Position numbers and translations under genes: made by a program
Shown: piece after piece, positions 34,160 to 45,824 of the stretch
How the letters are laid out: each line of letters starts with the position of its first letter
How positions within the stretch are numbered: position 1 is the stretch's first letter
Origin: Cycas panzhihuaensis
Taxonomy: Eukaryota; Cycadophyta
Assembly: GCA_023213395.1 (NCBI GenBank)
Contig: CM041465.1
Location: 191,773,741-191,837,740 of the forward strand
Direction: 5' to 3'
Length of the DNA stretch: 64,000 nucleotides
Notes under the pieces: generated by a model
Seen by the model: only the letters and a program-made list of their open reading frames with translations
Databases searched by the model: none
Told to the model about the DNA's origin: nothing

Positions 34160-35450
34160 CCATATATTTGATAGTGCAAGAAAATGAACATGAAAAATAT
34201 GATGAAGAGTTAATTGATGTTGAATTGCAAGATCAAAGTAATCTTGACCCTTTCTTTAAAAATGTTGTTTTCTATCTTAAAATTAATTTGTATCCCACTT
34301 CCTTAGATGAAAGGGAAAGGAGATCTTTAAAATTGAGGGTTGTTCCATATGTCCTCTTACAAGGACAATTATATATAAAGAGTTATGATGGAACCTTACT
34401 AAAGTACTTGGTAATGAAAGAAGCATATGAAATGTTGGATGAATTCTATGTAGGACTTCATAGAGGATATTATTCAATTGAAACCACTACCCATAAGATT
34501 CTTAGGGTGGGCTACTTTTGGATGATTATTTTCAAAGGCTCATTGTAGGAGATAAGGAACTATAAGCTTATCAAAGATTTATACGAAAAAAAATAATTAG
34601 CAATAATATTATTACAACCTATTTTTGCTAACTAGCCATTTGAAAAATGGGGCTTAGATTTCATAGCCTAATCAATCCAACTTCTAGTAAAGAATAAGCC
34701 TTTATTATTACATCAACTAATTACTTCATTAGATAGTTTAAGGTTATAGTAACTAAAAACACTACCTTTATTATGGTAATTCAATTTCGTAATTAGGAAA
34801 TTATGCCTAGGTTTAATGTTTTAGCTTATCTAGTTTTAAACAATGGCCTTACCTTTATATTAGCAAAAATTCCTAAGTTTTATCAAAGACATGATATTCA
34901 AATTACCTTCTCTTCAAATTACTACCCTTAGGGGGATGGACTAGCAAAGTCTACTAATAAGAATCTAGTGTGAATCTTAAGAAGACTATTAAGGTAAATC
35001 AAAGCAATTAACATTTGAAATTATAACAAGCCTTATGGGCTTAGGGAATTACCAGCAAAGAGGCCATTAGTTTCTCTCCTTATCCACCAGTGTATGGAAT
35101 GGAAGTAGTGTTGCCTATATAACTAGCTTTAATGGATCTTTAGTTAGTCAATCTCAATGAGGAGGAACTTTCTCTTATCAACAAAACACTTCAAGATTTA
35201 TTATCATTGGAGCAAAAAAAGAAGAAGCAAGCATGATACTCTAGTGAGATCAATAATAAGTAAGGTAATATTTTACTAGAATAACCAATATCGAAGAAAT
35301 TTTAGCCAAGAAACATGGTTCTAATTTGAGACAAATCTTGACAAAAGTGAGTTGAGATCATAGTATCAACTTTTAGGTAACATGTCAAGTTCACCACTAG
35401 ATGTTGATCTCTCCAATAATGGATATAATTTTAAAATCTAGAGCTCTTAC
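34160..35450 (+). pseudogene. Gypsy integrase of element H
   Basis: The first 126 codons are uninterrupted (34168-34548). They contain YVLLQGQLYIKSYDGTLLKY and the zinc-region words HRGYYSIETTTHKILRVGYF. The core has FEKWGLDFIA (about 34640-34670, first Asp), VLNNGLTFI where the second Asp has become Asn, and YYP followed by GDGLAKSTNKNLV in place of the usual G-x-ES-TNK, so the Glu is also lost. The C-terminal region near 35050-35330 keeps PVYGMEVVLP and RNMVLI. With both residues gone it could not be active. Confidence 0.8.
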
Positions 35451-35673
35451 TAGTTGCCCTAGTTTAGTACATGTTAGCTCTAAGACATTCATAACCATAA
35501 TAACATCATATCATGTGCTACTCCTATATCCACAATGTAGTTATATAGAATAAATTCATCATGAATATTTAAAAAGATATAATAGATAATTTTAAGACTT
35601 GATCAGAAGAACTACTTCTTCAACAACTTCATCTTCATTCATTGTATATGTGTGAGAATTCGTACATACATAG
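35451..35673. other. Gene-free junction between element H and copia LTR I
   Basis: Probably the truncated leader of the minus-strand copia element next to it. No coding signal is seen. Confidence 0.35.
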
Positions 35674-35689
35674 GCTTGCCCTGATACCT
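35674..35689 (-). other. Primer-binding site of copia LTR I
   Basis: The plus strand reads GCTTGCCCTGATACCT; the complement AGGTATCAGGGC is close to TGGTATCAGAGC and abuts the LTR on its left. Confidence 0.65.
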
Positions 35690-36118
35690 TGTAAATTCTT
35701 TCTAAATCTTTACATCATTTACATAGCACACACATCATGTAATCAATATAACAAGAACATAGATGATATAGGTTTAATATGGGAAACCCTTTTAGGAAAA
35801 ACACCAACACACGAAATGTTTGACGATCAATTAGAAATGTCAACCATTATATTGTAGATTATTAGGTGAATGAAACCTAGATGATTGAATATAGTTCATC
35901 ACAATTCAATAACCCTACAATAGATCCCTTTTTATATGATCTAAAGGGTATGTCCAAAAGAAAGTTGGGATTCTTCATCATTTCTTGTGACTCTTCATAT
36001 CTCAATTCTTCATGTCCTTTGAATCTTGATATACATGCCATTTTATATTTCTATTCTTCTCTAGACCACATGAAGCATTAACTTCCACTAGGTGTTAATA
36101 TTTGTCTATGCTTGTTAA
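35690..36118 (-). repeat. Copia LTR I, flanked by PBS and PPT
   Basis: On the minus strand it runs from TATTAACAAGCATAG to AAGAATTTACA. The polypurine tract (complement of TCCCCCTTAAT, about 36119-36130) precedes it and the PBS follows it. The GGGTTTCCCATATTA near its end is typical copia U5. The tail before the polypurine tract resembles that of element A. Small ORFs here (35642-35857, 35881-36081) are not protein-like. Confidence 0.7.
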
Positions 36119-36230
36119 TATCCCCCTTAATACAAATGTGGAATTTAGGACTAAACATATAGTTATATATCAATATTATATCATAGTCTAATAACCTTTA
36201 AGATGAGGAGAGTTGACCTTGATTCATCCA

Positions 36231-36534
36231 TGTTGAATTGAGAAGGAGAGCAAGCTGAATACAATGTCACGTAGCCATTCTGGAAAGTAAAATATTTCTG
36301 TAGAACTTTTAATAGTGTTAAAAAATACCAGGGAGGTACTCCCCTTCAATTTATAGTTTTGGGGAGGTGGTGGGTGTCTCAACGACATTAGTCAAGTAAT
36401 AAATAAATAAATAAAATGGTGCAATATACTTACCTTATTCATTGCGAGGTGCATGGCGACGCTTGGTGGCTCAAGATGCCTTTTGGGGCACGATGATAAC
36501 TATACACATCTCAATAATGGGCATTATCCCAACA
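36231..36534 (-). repeat. Element B 3' LTR
   Basis: It runs from TGTTGAATTGAG to GGGCATTATCCCAACA on the plus strand. The complement of the polypurine tract (TTCTCCCCCATAAT, 36535-36548) abuts it on the right. The partner LTR is not in view. Confidence 0.75.
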
Positions 36535-36548
36535 TTCTCCCCCATAAT

Positions 36549-38070
36549 GTCCATTGTGTAGAACTCCAAGTTTATCTTTGAATTTATGAAATTTGATCTT
36601 TCTAATGGTTTTATGAATATATATATTGTTTGGTCTTGATGTTGTAATATGCTAATTCAATCTTGCCTACTTGAACTAATTCTCAAATGAGGTGATACTA
36701 AGTTTCGATGTGCTTAGCTCTGCCATGAAAGACTAGATTCCATGTCATCTAAATGGTGCTTTGATTATCATACCAAATTTTAATTGGCCCTTTTTATTCC
36801 ATCTAAAAGTGTTGTAGGAGTCATTGTAGCTATCTGACTTTATATGCACTAGAAACTATTGCTTTATATTCCACTTCCACTGTAGATAGGGAAACAATAT
36901 TATATTTCTTGGAACCCCATGGTATAGTTGCTAAACCCAAACTAAAAATCTAAACTGAAGTAGATTTCCTGTCATCAATGTCACCTGCCTAATCTAAATC
37001 TGTATACCCAGTCAATCTAAAATTCGATGAAGATTTACAATGCAACCTATATTCTGTTGTACCTTTAGGTATTGTAAGATTTTTTCCGTTGTTTGCCAAT
37101 GAGTAGTCTTGGGATCTTGCATAAATCTGGATACTACATTGATCGCATGCATAATATATGTTTGTGTTAAAGTTAAATAAATTAGATTGTTAATTAATTA
37201 TCTGTAGAGTATGGGATCCACAAGTGCAGAATCATCAAGTTTAGATAACTTGATCTCAACTTTAGCAGGAGTTGTTAGACATTTGCAATCATGCATCTTA
37301 AACTTTTGAAGTAAGTCCAAGGTGTACTTTCTTTAAAAAATAAAGATATCGTCTTCATCTTACCATACTTCTAAACTAAAGAAGTAATGTATCAAACCCA
37401 AATCTGTCATCTAAAACTCTTTATACATATCTTCCTTAAATTTTTGCAAAAGATGAGATTCATTTCTAGTGTATATAAGATCATCTACATAATGTCCCAC
37501 TATTAGAATGGAGTCTCCTTTAATCTTGATATACAAGTTTAGATCTGATTGAGATCTTTTAAATCCTTGATTTCTAAAATATTTGTCAATTCAAGAATAC
37601 CATGCCCTGGGAGCTTACTTTAATCCATAGAGTGCCTTTTTAAGCTTATACACTTTGTCTTCTTCCTCCCTAACACCAAAACCTTGGGGTTGAGATATAT
37701 AGATATCTTCTTCAATGTACCCATTAAGAAATGTGCTTTTAACGTCATTTGGTAACATCCCATCCCATTTATGTAGCCAAATTCATTATCATACGAATAA
37801 TTTCCATATATACAACAAGGATAAATGTTTCACTATAATCGATGCCTTCTCTTTGGGCATAACCTTTTGCTACCAATCTAGCTTTATGTTTGTCAGTTGA
37901 TCCATCAAATCAGAATTTGATTTTGTAAACCCACTTGGTACAAATAGCCTTTTTGTTGAGAGGAACGGCAACCAATTCCTAAGTATCATTTTTTACTATG
38001 GAGTTATATTCTTCCTCCATTTCTTTTCTCTAAGTATCATGTATATCGGCCTCATCAAAAGTATGAGGCT
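36549..38070 (-). pseudogene. Copia RT and RNase H of element B
   Basis: Minus strand, RT first. ICTKWVYKIKF and HKARLVAKGYAQREGIDY open the RT (about 37950-37830). APRAWYS and the catalytic YVDD box (about 37482-37493, in HYVDDLIYT) follow, then MTDLGLIHYFFSLEV. RNase H has GYTDLD and GDIDDRKSTS (about 36960-37010), SKKYNIVSLSTVEVEY and IWYDNQSTI. Many stops stand at expected Gln or Trp codons, and frameshifts break the N-terminal part. Unlike element A, the RNase H is retained. Confidence 0.85.
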
Positions 38071-38559
38071 CGTGCGTCTCCATAACTTAACTCATAAGAA
38101 TAAAATTCACCCTATATGAATGAGTAGATCTTAGATTATAGTCATTGTCCAAGATGTTGTCCATAGCATGGTTCCTTTGAACCCATTTAGGTAACCTTTG
38201 TGGTGGAGGTTAAAAAGAGATTCCCTCTTCACTTGATACATTAATGGTTTATCTTGAGTCCTACCTAGGTAACATATATTTGAACCTAGTAATGGAATCA
38301 AGATTTATTATGATACCATTTCCTTTATTTTGATCGTAATCAATATGATAGTAATCATCTTCTTGGAATTTAATATCTCTACTCACCATAAATTTTTAAG
38401 ATTTGGGATCATAGACCTTATAAGATTTAGAGCATCATTGTACCCAATGAATATACATTTGGTGTTATGATCATCTATCTTAGACCTTCTTTGTTTAGGA
38501 GCATGAGCATAAGCTAAGCATCCAAAAACTCTTAGATGGTGGATACTAGATTTGTATCT

Positions 38560-39165
38560 AGTCTAAGCTTCTTCAGGAGTCATCCACCTAAGTGCTTTGG
38601 TGGTACACCTATTGAGTAAATAAATAGTAGTGTGAACTACTTTATCCCAAAATTCATGTCCCAATCTTTTGTCCTTTAACATGCACCAAGCTATCTTGAC
38701 TACGGTACAGTTCTTCCTTTTAACTACACTATTTTGCTAGAGGTGTGGGATTTACAAGTTGTCTCCTTATTCCATGATGTGTACAATAGGTCTTGAACTC
38801 ATTTGATATGAACTCTCCCCCATTATCTGATCTTAGGGAGAGGATTTTGTATCCACTTTGTCTATCCACATAAGTTTTGAAGTGTTGTAATACATCTGAC
38901 TTAAACTCTAGAAAATAAACCCAAGTTTTTCTTGTAAAATCATCAATGAATGTGATGAAATATCTAGCTCCTACCAATGAGGAAACATCCATGGGGTCAC
39001 AAATACTAGTGTAAGCTATTTGGAGAGGTCTTTTTTCTCTATAATTGTTACCTAGAAAACTTTCTCTATGTTGTTTTCTAAGGAGGCACCCTTTACAAAT
39101 AATTTTATCCACTTCAATGTGTGGTAACCCATCAACCATATCCATCTTCTTCATTAGTGCCAAAT
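38560..39165 (-). pseudogene. Copia pre-integrase domain and integrase of element B
   Basis: An uninterrupted frame of 144 codons (39163-38729) starts MALMKKMDMVDGLPHIE. It has the zinc-region CKGCLLRKQHRESF and the core: FITFIDDFTRKTWVYFL (first Asp), ILSLRSDNGGEFISNEF (second Asp), HHGIRRQLVNPTPLAK. The frame then stops just before the Glu, where QNGVVERKN is usual; integrase-like sequence continues to about 38560. This is the best-preserved frame of element B. Confidence 0.9.
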
Positions 39166-39169
39166 TACT

Positions 39170-39760
39170 ATAATTTAAGTGAGCAAATCTCTTGTACCAT
39201 ATGTGACTACAGGCTTGATTGTTATTCTCAAAGCATAAGTGTCTAAAGGAGTAAGGACTAGCTTGAAAAGCCTGTCCTTAGTTATTTTTCCCTTAGCAAC
39301 TACTGCCTTGTTCTTCCTTTTATCTTTAATGGTGAATTCTCCATTATCAAATATGACTTTATAATCCTAACCCATCATTTATCCTACTGATAAAAGGTTC
39401 TTCTTTAAGGCTGGGGTAAAAAGTATATCATCAAGCTATCAAGTTTCTCCTGATTCTATTTATAGAACTAGATTGCCTCTTCTAATGGACTCATAAGAGG
39501 TATCATCACCAAATATAATGGACCCTCTTCTGGTTCTGTCCATCGTTTGGAATATATATTATTTATGGCTCATACAGGTGGAATAACTTGAATCGATATA
39601 CCAACTATTATCTTCTTATTCTTGAGTAATAAAACTCGATAGAAAGAGTCGATTTATCACCCTTACTTCCACAATTGTATTGGCACTTCCTTTAGTTGGT
39701 GGACTATGTTTAGTAAAACATTTATCTTCTGTGTGACCAACTCGATTACAAAATGTGTAA
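39170..39760 (-). pseudogene. Copia zinc knuckle and protease of element B
   Basis: Minus strand: CNRVGHTEDKCF (about 39758-39720) keeps the end of the CCHC knuckle. The protease follows with SWYIDSSYSTCMSHK (about 39615-39575), where the usual DSG has become DSS, so the active site is damaged. GSIIFGDDTSYESIRRGNLV and LFTPALKKNLLSVG continue the fold to the pre-integrase domain. Two stops lie within it. Confidence 0.8.
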
Positions 39761-40259
39761 TAAATTGAATTTCTTCTTCCAAAGCTAAGACTTCTACTCT
39801 AAGGATAGGACCTATCAATATGGGATTGTCTTCCTCTTTCTAGAAATAGGACTTGATTATCCCTTTATACATTGTTAGGACAATTGAGGTTGGTCCTTTG
39901 AGATTACATGTCCTCTTGATAATTAGGACAACATTGGTTTGTCCCATAATTTATTTCTTAACTTTGGTATCTATTGTGGCTAGTGTTCCTTTAATTAGCT
40001 CCTTGCCATCTTTGATATGAAGTTTAATACTTTGGTTGCCTTTCTTGGTGCATTTCTTGTCTATGGTTTATATTTCTCCCTTTTGGGCATTGGTCCCTAG
40101 ATTTAGAGATACCAACTTGAGAATTTGATTGTATCCTTGTTTTGGTTGCAAAGGCATGTTCAAGTGATTCATTTATATTCAGTTGTTCCTCAAATGCCAT
40201 CAATAGGGAACTTTATTATTCTATTTTTAGGGTACTCAAGTCCTTTGATATTCAGATAC
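39761..40259 (-). pseudogene. Copia gag of element B, C-terminal part
   Basis: Minus strand: after the insertion point of element E, gag resumes with LSTLKIE, two stops, then SSLLMAFEEQLNINESLEH and AFATKTRIQ, the usual sequence before the zinc knuckle. The N-terminal part lies beyond element E at 44440-44990. Confidence 0.75.
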
Positions 40260-40590
40260 TATTGGGGTTAATGCTCATCACCCCAGTCTCACCTTTGGCA
40301 CATGTAAATGCACATATGTTAAGGTAAGTTAGGTAAGGTTAATTTTATATTTAGTTATACATTATTTTATTATTATTTAAATTTTGAAGGTTGAGGAGGT
40401 TTTCTCCTCCCTCACAACTATATATTTTGAGTTGTTCTACCTTAATATCTTTACACACCACCAACATTTGGACATTTGATGTACTCTTTCAATATGGATT
40501 AAATAATATGATATTTGTTCTATATTTCTCATGATGGATTAGTATGTGCATACTTGCTCTGCTTTGCTCTCCTTGTATTATCTTCTAACA
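40260..40590 (+). repeat. Element E 5' LTR
   Basis: Starts about TATTGGGGTTAATGCTC and ends TCTTCTAACA. It matches 44105-44434, sharing CACATG, TTATACATTATTTTATTAT and ACACACCACCAACATTT. The first few bases are uncertain. Confidence 0.8.
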
Positions 40591-40604
40591 TATGGTATCG
40601 AGCA
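40591..40604 (+). other. Primer-binding site of element E
   Basis: TATGGTATCGAGCA: TGGTATC then GAGC, the initiator-tRNA-Met site lacking the middle of CAG. The same CAG-to-CG loss is seen elsewhere in this assembly. Confidence 0.75.
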
Positions 40605-43325
40605 TAGATCTATTTTGGGCATGGAATCTTTGAGTATCGATCTTGGCCTACAACATTTGGCAGTCTTATTTTTTACAACATTTAGAGCATAGATCTTGGC
40701 ACATTTGAGCTATTTAGGCCTGGATTTTTCAAGCTGAATCTTAACATCACTTGATGCGGTATAAATAAATCTTAGCATTATTTGTATATCGGTGGTAGCT
40801 CGTGACAAGAGTCTCATAGCTATTTTTTAGTACTTTATCATGGTTATTTTGGTATGAATTAATACTATTTGGTTGAGAGTATTCAAGCTATAGAAATTCA
40901 TTCATATTTATTAATATTTCATTTTATTACGTTGGTTTTCCATTTTCTTGTTTTTGGAACCATTGGTAGCTATTTTAGAACCGGTGAGTGTGCCTCCTAC
41001 ATTGCTCAAAATTGTCACATATAACTACTTGTTCTATTTGCAACTTAATCATCCCTAGGCATCGAAAGAAATCTCATTATTTTCATTACTCGTGTTAAGA
41101 GATATAAACATGGAGTTAGCATATGTCTATTTTTAGCCTATTTTTCTTGACTTCATTCTAACTCTGCAAGTGACCATTCTTTGTGAAACTTCACGGTTGA
41201 TCTAATAAATAGACCTAGCTATGCCTCAAATTTTGTGAGGATCCGTGCATCCAGTGAGAAGTTTTAATCAAATAAACCTCTACATCGAGGTTTTTCTCCA
41301 TTTTTTTTTTGTTTTTCACTTACAACAAATATTTTTAAAATCTTTTATGATTTAAGCATGTATATCTAGGCATCCCTTCTCCAACGAGCAAGTGTAAAGA
41401 TGTTTGATCAAATTTTAGTGATTATTATGAAGTATTTGGCCTCTGTTCCGATTAGAGCGCCCATTCCTCTTTGCATCACATGCATCTTTGTGTTAGTTAC
41501 ACTTTGTTCTTACATCTTTTGGTGATTGGTTATCCTCGTCTGACATTGCAGATGAGCTCACCCCTCACTGATCTACACCCTCAAAGCTCTCAGATCATTT
41601 TTTGGTGATTGTTTGGATCATTTTACCTCTCTGCATCTCCGCGAAGGTCATGCAGCATCACAACCGGTTAAAATTTTGACTTTTTCATATATATTTTGAT
41701 ATATTAAAAGTACTTGTTTATATTCTAACTTTCTCAAAGTTTTGAAAAATTAAATTATTGTTAACTTTATTTCAAATCCAAAGTTATAAAAGGGATTATT
41801 CCCCTTTGCCTTAGCCCTCGAGTCTTTTGCATATGGCCTCGTTTTGAGCTTATTAAGTGGTTATTTTTCACCTTGTTTAATCCTCTTTTTTTATCTCGGG
41901 TGTATTCAACCTATAAATGAGGTTTTGTTGAGTGTTTTAGGTCTACTACTCTTGTAGGAATCGAGTTTTTGGTTCAAATCCACTCCATACGATCGTGCAC
42001 CCTATTTTTCAAAAGGGGCTAACTTATTTTATTAAAGTTTTCTTTATATTTTTCTCTTAAGAGACTTTGATGTATTTAATGTTGTAACTTATCATTGGCA
42101 TATCGATTTTCGATTGAAACTAGTTTTATTAGGGCCGTATTTTAAGAGCACTACGATTGTGGTATCATTACTTGTTAAATTTGAGTTAGTTTGACTAAGT
42201 TTTAATCGGTCAAAATGACTCATTTTTTAGTTATTATCTTATTAGCCATAAAGAGGCTTGCTTACGTTTTCTGATAACTTTGTCGTTTTAACTCGATTTT
42301 TTGAACCATCAGTTCATCGGGAAAGGTATTGCAAAGTACTTCAAGTCGAGAATTAGTTTTATTATATTTTGACATTATTTTATAGGGTTTTAAAGCAGTC
42401 AAGTTGAGTTTCCTACTCAACCCTATCTGACTTATTTATAACAATTGTTTAGCATTTTATTATTTCAAATGATTATATTTGAAGTATTATTTATTACTAA
42501 TTGATTTTTAAAGTTATTATTATTCTTTGTATATATTCTAAGCTATTTTGTATCAATTGATATCATTTTAGCACCTTGAGCTTCAAGTAACCTAAGTGGT
42601 GCAAAATTAACAAATGGATACTATCTATATTAATTTGTTTCATTTCTTGTATTATCAAACAAATGCATACAATTTTCTAGTATGTGTAATTACTTTGAGC
42701 ATATATTTTGCTTATAAATTTCCTATTTCATATAGTTATTCTCGCTTTATAAAGGAATAATTTGACATTCATATTGTCTTACATATTAGATAAGAAAACA
42801 TCTTTTCTTATTAAAGGCTTTAGTTCTTTTATCAACTTGAAAGCTATAAAGTTTAGTTGCAAAACTTCATTGATTATTTATCTCAAAAGTTAGTTTATAT
42901 TCAAAGCATTAAAGGATTTCTTATTACATTGCATTGAAAGGAGCATATAGTTTCTTGTCTTTCCAACAAAATATATCAATTTGAAAACACTAGTTTGCAT
43001 ACTATCTTATGTTCCTTGGTTCATTTTAAAGAAAGAAAAGCATCATTTGTTCCTTTACTTATTTATTGTAATTTGATATAAAGTTTGTATCACATTTTCA
43101 TTTGAAGAAAGTTTTCATTTCATAAAAGTTTGATCTTCATGTTTTGTCTTGTTTAAAAGATTTATTTTGAGTCATATAAAAGAAGAAAAGTATATTGATT
43201 ACCTTCTACTTATAATCATTATGACTTGATGAAGAGTTTCACATCCATACCTTCATTTGAAGATTATTCATTCATTTAGAAATTTATATTATTGATTATG
43301 TACTAAAAGTATTTACATAATAGCA
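40605..43325 (+). other. Non-coding leader of element E
   Basis: About 2.7 kb of AT-rich sequence with no recognisable protein. In this it parallels the leader of element D. Confidence 0.6.
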
Positions 43326-44040
43326 ATGAATTCAAAGCAATATTAGTTTTCTGTAGTATTTGATGATAATAATTTTCAAGCTTTGGAGGACCATTATAAA
43401 ATCATATGTAATCTCGAATAGCCTTTGGAAGTATATCGATGATGGATATGAACGAAGACAATAGAGAAGACTTAAAAGGGACAAAGAAGCCCCCTTGCAC
43501 TTTTTATTTTGTAGTATTGATGATAATGTGTTTTCTAATGTTTGAGAGAATTACCATATCCAAATTGAAGTATGGAATACATTAGATTTACTTTATCGAG
43601 GAGAGATTTCCTAGATCTTAATATTACTAACTACATTGATGATATGTTTTTCCTATGAGGTAGATGGTAGAAGCGGGTACCATATGAAGAAAAGTTTAAT
43701 GTTTCTTGTACTAGTATAGTTTTTCAATAAAAATAATAGATTATAATGTCACATTCGATAAAAAGATATATATCATGAACTCAGCACTCAAATGAATGAC
43801 AAAAGATCATCACGAAGTCATTCATATTCATATAATCAAGCTACATCTATAAGACCTACTTGGAAGTTACTTTCACTACACTTGTTGATATTGAAGAGAT
43901 CTCTCACAGTTGTTGGTATAAGATGGCGAGCAGCAGTTATTATTCACTACGCCGAGCATGTTGGTTGCAGTGAACTAAAGGACAAGCTTTCAAAGTTATT
44001 TTCAAATATAGAGTCACAGCAACTTGAGGAAAAATGAAGA
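43326..44040 (+). pseudogene. Copia-type gag of element E
   Basis: The start at 43326 gives MNSKQY, a stop, then FSVVFDDNNFQALEDHYKI, the usual copia gag N-terminus (S-V-V-F-D-G-x-NF). After a frameshift IDDNVFSNV and WNTLDLLYRGE (about 43511-43606) match the UBN2 gag core. The open frame at 43792-44037 has no recognisable knuckle and may be coincidental. A purine run (AAAGGGGAG, about 44060) follows, then an A-tract of about 24 bp to the LTR. No pol follows. Confidence 0.7.
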
Positions 44041-44104
44041 ATGATGGTGAAGATAAACATTAAAGGGGAGTCTATGGACAAAAAAAAAAAAAAAAAAAAA
44101 AAAA

Positions 44105-44434
44105 GGTTAATACTCATCACCCACTCCTACCTTTGGCACATGTGAATACACACGTAATGAGTAAGACTTAAGTAAGAGTTAATTTTATATTAGGTTATAC
44201 ATTATTTTATTATTATTTGAATTTTGGAGGTTGAGAGGTTTCCTTCCTCACGACAACTACATATTTTGGGGTTATTCTACCATCCTCTCTTTACACACCA
44301 CCAACATTTCCATATTTGATGTAGTGTTTGAATATGAATTGAATAATATGATATTTGTGTTATGTTTGTGATGATGGATTAATAATGTGCATACCTACTG
44401 CGCTCTTCTCTCCTTATATTATTTTTTTCCAACA
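44105..44434 (+). repeat. Element E 3' LTR
   Basis: Pairs with 40260-40590 and ends TTTTCCAACA. Its left end merges into an A-tract (44080-44104), so the start may be a few bases off. Confidence 0.8.
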
Positions 44435-44439
44435 AATAC

Positions 44440-44990
44440 TAGTTACCACCATTTTTAAATCTTTTCACCTTTGCCTTAACACATCTTAGAATTCGATCTG
44501 ACCACTTATTGTTCAATCATTGTGTCCCCAAAGAGATCATCATTTAATTAACAATATCTTACACTTTGATCATGAATTTGAGTTCTTTGATTAAGTTGGG
44601 CATCATCCTAAAATTTTTAATTTACTCCTTAGAGTTTTGCAATTTGGATGAAAGCTTGACCTTAAATAGATCAACTATAAAAAGGTGTCCCAGAAGAGCT
44701 TTTTTTTAATTTTGTAGACTCTCACTTACTCTAGGGAAATATATGCTAATTCTAGTACCCACCCAGAAATATTAGCATGAAGTGCCTCATTGTCATATTA
44801 ACATGTTTCAACATGGCTAATTTCTCGAGATCTATTGGATTTGTCTTAATTCTATATACTTTTATGTTCTCACATATATCCCATATATCATTATTTATGA
44901 GGGATGGAATTACTCATCCTCCTACTCCAATTCAAAAAATTAGAACAATTAAACTTAGGGATAATCATATTGCCAAAGTTGGCTTTACTA
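44440..44990 (-). pseudogene. Copia gag of element B, N-terminal part
   Basis: Minus strand: IPKFNCSNFLNWSRRM (about 44960-44910) is the gag N-terminus. Further along are NLIKELKFMIKV and NNKWSDRIL (about 44590-44490), running to the junction with element E at 44434. It is frame-broken. The small plus-strand ORF at 44777-45001 is the shadow of this gag. Confidence 0.7.
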
Positions 44991-45324
44991 TTATTTCTTG
45001 ACTAGGGTTTGCAATAAATATCCTTTTGATAAGAATGCCCTTAAAAATATAATTATCTAAAATAAGGTTTTTAAAATTATCTTAAAAATAAAAAAGTTTT
45101 ATAGTTGTCCTTAAAAAGATTGCTAGGCTCTAAGTTTAAGTATCTCAAAGGGGAAATATACGGTTCTGCTATCTTGTCTAGTATTTTTGCACACACCAGA
45201 AGTGGCAAACCGAGGATCACGATATCTTTCAGTACCACGAGCTCTTAGTTCAATATAACTAAGTACATGGAGCTCACCTAAGAATGTGCTAAGACCCCCT
45301 TAATTTGTGTCTACCTACACTAGT
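44991..45324. other. Gene-free end of contig before the gap
   Basis: Expected to hold leader, PBS and 5' LTR of element B, but neither an LTR match nor a PBS is recognisable. It ends at the N run. Confidence 0.4.
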
Positions 45325-45824
45325 NNNNNNNNNNNNNNNNNNNNNNNNNNNNNNNNNNNNNNNNNNNNNNNNNNNNNNNNNNNNNNNNNNNNNNNNNNNN
45401 NNNNNNNNNNNNNNNNNNNNNNNNNNNNNNNNNNNNNNNNNNNNNNNNNNNNNNNNNNNNNNNNNNNNNNNNNNNNNNNNNNNNNNNNNNNNNNNNNNNN
45501 NNNNNNNNNNNNNNNNNNNNNNNNNNNNNNNNNNNNNNNNNNNNNNNNNNNNNNNNNNNNNNNNNNNNNNNNNNNNNNNNNNNNNNNNNNNNNNNNNNNN
45601 NNNNNNNNNNNNNNNNNNNNNNNNNNNNNNNNNNNNNNNNNNNNNNNNNNNNNNNNNNNNNNNNNNNNNNNNNNNNNNNNNNNNNNNNNNNNNNNNNNNN
45701 NNNNNNNNNNNNNNNNNNNNNNNNNNNNNNNNNNNNNNNNNNNNNNNNNNNNNNNNNNNNNNNNNNNNNNNNNNNNNNNNNNNNNNNNNNNNNNNNNNNN
45801 NNNNNNNNNNNNNNNNNNNNNNNN
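45325..45824. other. Assembly gap, 500 N
   Basis: Exactly 500 N, a conventional fixed size for a scaffold join. Open frames across it are artefacts. Confidence 0.99.

Larger units (their letters stand above)
31600..35450 (+). mobile_element. Element H: Tat-lineage gypsy pol remnant
   Basis: Domains in order on the plus strand: protease, an RNase H, RT, a second RNase H, integrase. This order, with an RNase H between protease and RT, is one I recall from polyproteins annotated in many plant genomes, so it is a lineage trait and not a rearrangement here. It is the same lineage as the integrase at 1-1156. LTRs were not found. All domains carry stops and frameshifts. Confidence 0.85.
40260..44434 (+). 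mobile_element. Element E: gag-only copia-like LTR retrotransposon (TR-GAG type)
   Basis: Plus-strand element inserted in the gag of element B. The LTRs are 40260-40590 and about 44105-44434, with a PBS after the first and gag near the second. There is a leader of 2.7 kb and no pol. The bases outside are GATAC (40255-40259) and AATAC (44435-44439), a 4/5 match for a target-site duplication. Gag of B reads on directly from one flank to the other, which confirms the insertion. It has the same layout as element D but unrelated LTRs. Confidence 0.8.
36231..45324 (-). mobile_element. Ty1/copia element B, split by element E, cut by the gap
   Basis: The 3' LTR is at 36231-36534. RNase H, RT, integrase, protease and gag follow rightwards, that is upstream on the minus strand. 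Gag is interrupted by element E (40260-44434) and resumes at 44440-44990. The 5' LTR is not seen before the N run at 45325. It has all domains but many stops. Confidence 0.85.

Noticed and set aside
45180-45300. Possible tRNA-like or PBS sequence near the contig end
   Set aside because: No cloverleaf or T-loop pattern could be formed by eye, and the PBS core is absent.
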